Notes under the pieces: generated by a model
Seen by the model: only the letters and a program-made list of their open reading frames with translations
Told to the model about the DNA's origin: nothing
Database searches by the model: none
Position numbers and translations under genes: made by a program
From: Lachnospiraceae bacterium
Lineage (GTDB): Bacteria > Bacillota > Clostridia > Lachnospirales > Lachnospiraceae
Length of the DNA: 8,858 nucleotides
Reading direction: 5' to 3'
Assembly: GCA_900772675.1 (NCBI GenBank)
Contig: CAAGRM010000104.1
Location: forward strand, 1-8,858
In this document: piece after piece, positions 6,462 to 8,858 of the stretch
Position numbering within the stretch: position 1 is the stretch's first letter
Layout: every line of letters starts with the position of its first letter

Positions 6462-7238
6462 TTATTTGGCATCCTGCTCTTTTCCCGCGTCTGGCTGATT
6501 GTCCGTTCGGCTTTGCTGCTGTTTTCTTGCATTTTCTAATTCCTGCTGTGCCTGTGCACGGATCGCTTCCGCCTCTTCCCGCATTCTCTTTGCCTCATCC
6601 AGTGCTGCCTGCGCCGCTTTTGCATCTGTATTTTCTTCTTTTTTCTCTGCCGCAGCCGCCGCTTCCCTGGCTGCTTCAACTGCCACAGCCTTTTTCAGCT
6701 GGATGGAAATCATGATCAGATGGTAGACCTGATAAATGAAAAACAGGAGCATTGGAAGCACGATGACCAGAAGGAAGCCGGTGCTGCCGGAAAGGAAATC
6801 CATCACTGTTCCGGCTTTTTTCAGATGGCCTGTGTACTTTCCGACAATATCGCCGTTGGAAATCACGTGACTGTCTGCGATTCCGTTGTTATTGTCACCC
6901 ATTGTCGTATAGCTGCGCAGTCCATTGCTTTCCTCAATCTTTTCGATCCGGTGGGTATTCAGTGCATATTCATTTTCAATAATCGTGTGGAAGCAGATAA
7001 TGTCTCCTTCTTTTAACGTATCCGGATCACATTTCCGGATAAAAATCAAATCACCCGCGTCAAAGGTCGGTGACATGGAATTGGTTTTTACCACAAGCGG
7101 CGTATAGCCGAAAAGGCTGGCCACATTCTGGTTATCCCTCGTTGCCATCGTGGTAAAGGCGTACAGCGCTGCTACCAGAATGATGATCCATAACAGGACA
7201 CTGATTACAATAGTTCCCACTTTTTTTAATGCTTTCAT
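6462..7238 (-). CDS. SipW-type signal peptidase I with long cytoplasmic tail (first copy)
   Basis: This is a 258-residue signal peptidase of the Ser-His-Asp (ER/SipW) type. An N-terminal helix spans about 8-30. Ser54 in NSMSPTF is the nucleophile, His96 in NTHRI is the base, and Asp115 in MGDNN with Asp122 nearby completes the site. A second helix lies at about 153-178. The remaining 80 residues are Ala/Glu/Gln/Lys-rich, predicted helical or coiled coil, and should be cytoplasmic. SipW enzymes are usually under 200 residues, so this tail is an addition. It may dock with the coiled coil of the DUF2357-like protein, which is inference. The gene follows the TasA-like gene by 32 bp, with AGGAG upstream of its ATG, and precedes the AAA+ gene by 21 bp. 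It differs clearly from the second copy and is not a recent duplicate. Confidence 0.93.
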   Translation of the reverse strand: MKALKKVGTIVISVLLWIIILVAALYAFTTMATRDNQNVASLFGYTPLVVKTNSMSPTFDAGDLIFIRKCDPDTLKEGDIICFHTIIENEYALNTHRIEKIEESNGLRSYTTMGDNNNGIADSHVISNGDIVGKYTGHLKKAGTVMDFLSGSTGFLLVIVLPMLLFFIYQVYHLIMISIQLKKAVAVEAAREAAAAAEKKEENTDAKAAQAALDEAKRMREEAEAIRAQAQQELENARKQQQSRTDNQPDAGKEQDAK

Positions 7239-7270
7239 CTCTTCTTCTCCTGGTTTCGTTTTTTATCTAT

Positions 7271-8059
7271 TTACTCAGAAAACGGCTGACCGTCTTCCTC
7301 TGTTCCCTCAAATCGGAGACGAATTGCATAATCGGCTCCTTTTAACCCGTCGGTACACGCCGGATCTGTTCCTTCCATCCAGATATGTACTTTTACTTCT
7401 TTATTGATCCCCTCTTTCATGGAAAACATGGCGTTGTCGCTGTTCAGCTCCATTTCATTTTTTCCCGGGAGACCAAACGTTGTAGTCGTTCCTTCCGTTA
7501 CGCTGGCATTTTCCATTCCAGGATCATAAATCCATGTTTTTCCATCCGTTGCAAATGAAATCCGCATCGCCGGTGGAAGTGCGGCGTTTTCCGATGTGAC
7601 TTCTGTTCCGTCTCCGGCTCCGCTGCTGCTGTCTGCGCTGGTCAGATGGACGACCATATCCTTTGCCGCCATAAAATGCAGGGTGAATTCCAGGTAAACG
7701 CCGCTGGTGCTTTTTGCCGGTTCCCCATTTTCAAAAAAAAATGTCTCTTCATCCTGCGTTGTGACCGGCTCCAGTGGTGTTTCCTGCATGGAAAATCCTT
7801 TTTCCTGCTTCATTCTTTCGGCAATCTGATCGAACGACAGTGTTTTCACATACTGATCCAGTGCTTCATGTGGGTCAAGATCCATACGGAGATCGACACC
7901 GGAAACGATGTCAAGACTCATAGATTTTACCTTTGTGCTGTCTGCAATGGAAAACCATGCAACGGTTGCCGCTGTGACAGCGGCAAGGGCAAGAAGCATC
8001 AGAAGCACCGATAGATACAGGCGGCTTCTTACCGAAATGCGGTCTGTATTTTTTTTCAT
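7271..8059 (-). CDS. TasA-like secreted protein, probable SipW substrate
   Basis: The 262-residue protein has a basic N-terminus, a hydrophobic helix at about 14-35, and AWFSIADS directly after it, the layout of SipW-dependent signal peptides (compare AYFTD in TasA-type proteins). The rest is predicted extracellular, rich in Ser, Thr, Asp and Glu with alternating beta-strand patterns, and has no second helix and no LPxTG sorting signal. The signature IWMEGTDPACTD lies at 226-237 and contains the only cysteine of the protein (Cys235). A structural surface subunit matured by the neighbouring signal peptidases is inferred. Its ATG overlaps the TGA of the preceding gene by four bases (ATGA), with AGGAGGGAG upstream inside that gene, so synthesis of the two is coupled. 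The cleavage site cannot be fixed by eye. Confidence 0.88.
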   Translation of the reverse strand: MKKNTDRISVRSRLYLSVLLMLLALAAVTAATVAWFSIADSTKVKSMSLDIVSGVDLRMDLDPHEALDQYVKTLSFDQIAERMKQEKGFSMQETPLEPVTTQDEETFFFENGEPAKSTSGVYLEFTLHFMAAKDMVVHLTSADSSSGAGDGTEVTSENAALPPAMRISFATDGKTWIYDPGMENASVTEGTTTTFGLPGKNEMELNSDNAMFSMKEGINKEVKVHIWMEGTDPACTDGLKGADYAIRLRFEGTEEDGQPFSE

Positions 8060-8712
8060 CCTGCTCCCTCCTGTAAAACTCCATAGAATGCAAGATACAG
8101 CTCTGCGACATCAAAGCTCAGAGCATCGGAGCAATCCGGATCGCATCCCTCCAGATAAAAGTAGATGTCCACCGGATAAATCCGGTTAAATTCCATCGTC
8201 AGCAATGCTTTGTCCGGGAGCGTCATGCTGTTTCCCTGAAACCGGATCGTATAGGACTCTACGGAAACGGACGGATCCTGCACCGGTTCTGCCGCTTCCT
8301 TTTTCCAGGTCAGAACTTCATTTTTTCCGAGTGTTCTTCCATTTACTACTGTGTTATAGTTCTGCTGGCTTTTTGCATTTTCATCCTCACTGAGCCGCAG
8401 GATCACATAGCTTTGGCTGTCATCATCAAATACCATTCCAAGGCGCGCCGCATGCAGCAGCTGGCCGGAAATGTTTTCTCCCAGAACACCATCTGACTGA
8501 TCCAGGTAAAGCGCCATGCGGCTTGTACTGTCCCAGCCCTCACCTAACGCACGAAGATAAAGCCGTCCATGATAGTAATACGCTTCGTTGTCCACTTTTT
8601 TAAAAATGGTTGCCATTCCGTTTTCGGTAGACGGTACCGTGACAAAATTGACAAGATCTGCGGTGGATACCGGCATCAGCTCCGATACATCCGTCTGGTT
8701 CACCTGCGTCAC
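8056..8712 (-). CDS. IWMEG-family extracellular-type protein, N-terminus apparently disrupted
   Basis: The readable part gives 218 residues from a GTG at 8712. It is predicted beta-rich, has no membrane helix, and ends with YFYLEGCDPDCSDAL (184-198) followed by a beta strand, the same signature as two other proteins of the operon. Its only cysteines are 190 and 194 in that motif. As annotated it lacks a signal peptide, which is odd for this family. Upstream in the same frame, a TGA at 8772-8770 is preceded by a hydrophobic stretch and YADKGKLNV, which resembles a SipW-type signal segment. A nonsense mutation, a sequence error or an unrelated upstream region are all possible. The GTG has only a weak GAGG 11 bases upstream. 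A different ATG at 8777 with AAAGG upstream opens another frame that stops after 20 codons. Confidence 0.65.
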   Translation of the reverse strand: MTQVNQTDVSELMPVSTADLVNFVTVPSTENGMATIFKKVDNEAYYYHGRLYLRALGEGWDSTSRMALYLDQSDGVLGENISGQLLHAARLGMVFDDDSQSYVILRLSEDENAKSQQNYNTVVNGRTLGKNEVLTWKKEAAEPVQDPSVSVESYTIRFQGNSMTLPDKALLTMEFNRIYPVDIYFYLEGCDPDCSDALSFDVAELYLAFYGVLQEGAG

Positions 8713-8858
8713 CGCTATTGTTTCCTCACTTCGAAAGCTTCCGCCGCTGCTGCTGATCTGAGCCGCACGTCAGACATTCAGTTTGCCTTTGTCGGCGTAG
8801 ATATTACAGATAACTGACAGAAAGAAAACGAAAAGGGAAGGAGCGCAAAAGAAAATGA
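8713..8858. other. Upstream region: possible broken signal-peptide coding, or divergent 5' region
   Basis: Minus strand: the frame of the first gene is open from the window edge to a TGA at 8772-8770 and encodes a Phe/Leu/Val-rich stretch and then ADKGKLNV. A 20-codon ORF (8715-8777, starting MSDVRLRS) lies in another frame and would join the main gene if one A were added near the run at about 8720-8725. Plus strand: AGGAG at 8839-8843 is followed 11 bases later by ATG at 8855, so a divergent gene could begin at the window edge. No clear -35/-10 pair was found. The region ends before the question can be settled. Confidence 0.4.

Overview
The window holds eight genes, all on the minus strand and mostly closely spaced, which reads as one long operon transcribed from right to left. 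No RNA gene, CRISPR array or complete transposase is visible. The organism is most likely a gut-type member of the Clostridia (Lachnospiraceae-like). This is inferred from the roughly balanced base composition, strong GGAGG ribosome binding sites, the ER-type signal peptidases and the TasA-like secreted proteins. It is not proven by any marker gene.

Layout in transcription order: (1) 8056-8712, a secreted-type beta-rich protein whose N-terminus appears damaged; (2) 7271-8059, a TasA/SipW-substrate-like protein with an N-terminal hydrophobic segment; (3) 6462-7238, a SipW-type (Ser-His-Asp) signal peptidase with a cytoplasmic Ala/Glu-rich tail; (4) 4836-6440, a membrane-anchored McrB/MoxR-like AAA+ ATPase; (5) 2913-4700, a protein with a DUF2357-like (McrC-partner type) N-terminal half and a coiled-coil C-terminal half of more than 200 residues; (6) 2317-2916, a second SipW-type signal peptidase; (7) 1449-2132, a YcgR-like PilZ protein with an intact c-di-GMP signature; (8) 202-1422, a single-pass membrane protein with a charged cytoplasmic arm and an outside domain.

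Genes 1, 2 and 8 share a C-terminal signature, (W/Y)-(M/L)-E-G-x-D-P-x-C-x-D, followed by a beta strand. This suggests that one structural module is used by two secreted subunits and one membrane anchor. The working model is inference: two dedicated signal peptidases mature TasA-like surface subunits, a membrane-bound AAA+ ATPase and its coiled-coil partner drive or gate assembly from the cytoplasmic side, and PilZ couples the apparatus to c-di-GMP. The McrB/DUF2357 pair would normally suggest DNA restriction. Here it lacks a visible nuclease motif, is membrane anchored, and sits between signal peptidases, so export or assembly of a surface structure fits better.

Two repeat structures lie inside the operon. 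A 142-bp element with perfect 17-bp terminal inverted repeats (2179-2320) separates genes 6 and 7 and looks like a MITE that shortened gene 6. A 15-bp direct repeat (4741-4755 and 4822-4836) flanks the spacer between genes 4 and 5. Positions 1-201 and 8713-8858 contain no gene that can be supported with confidence.
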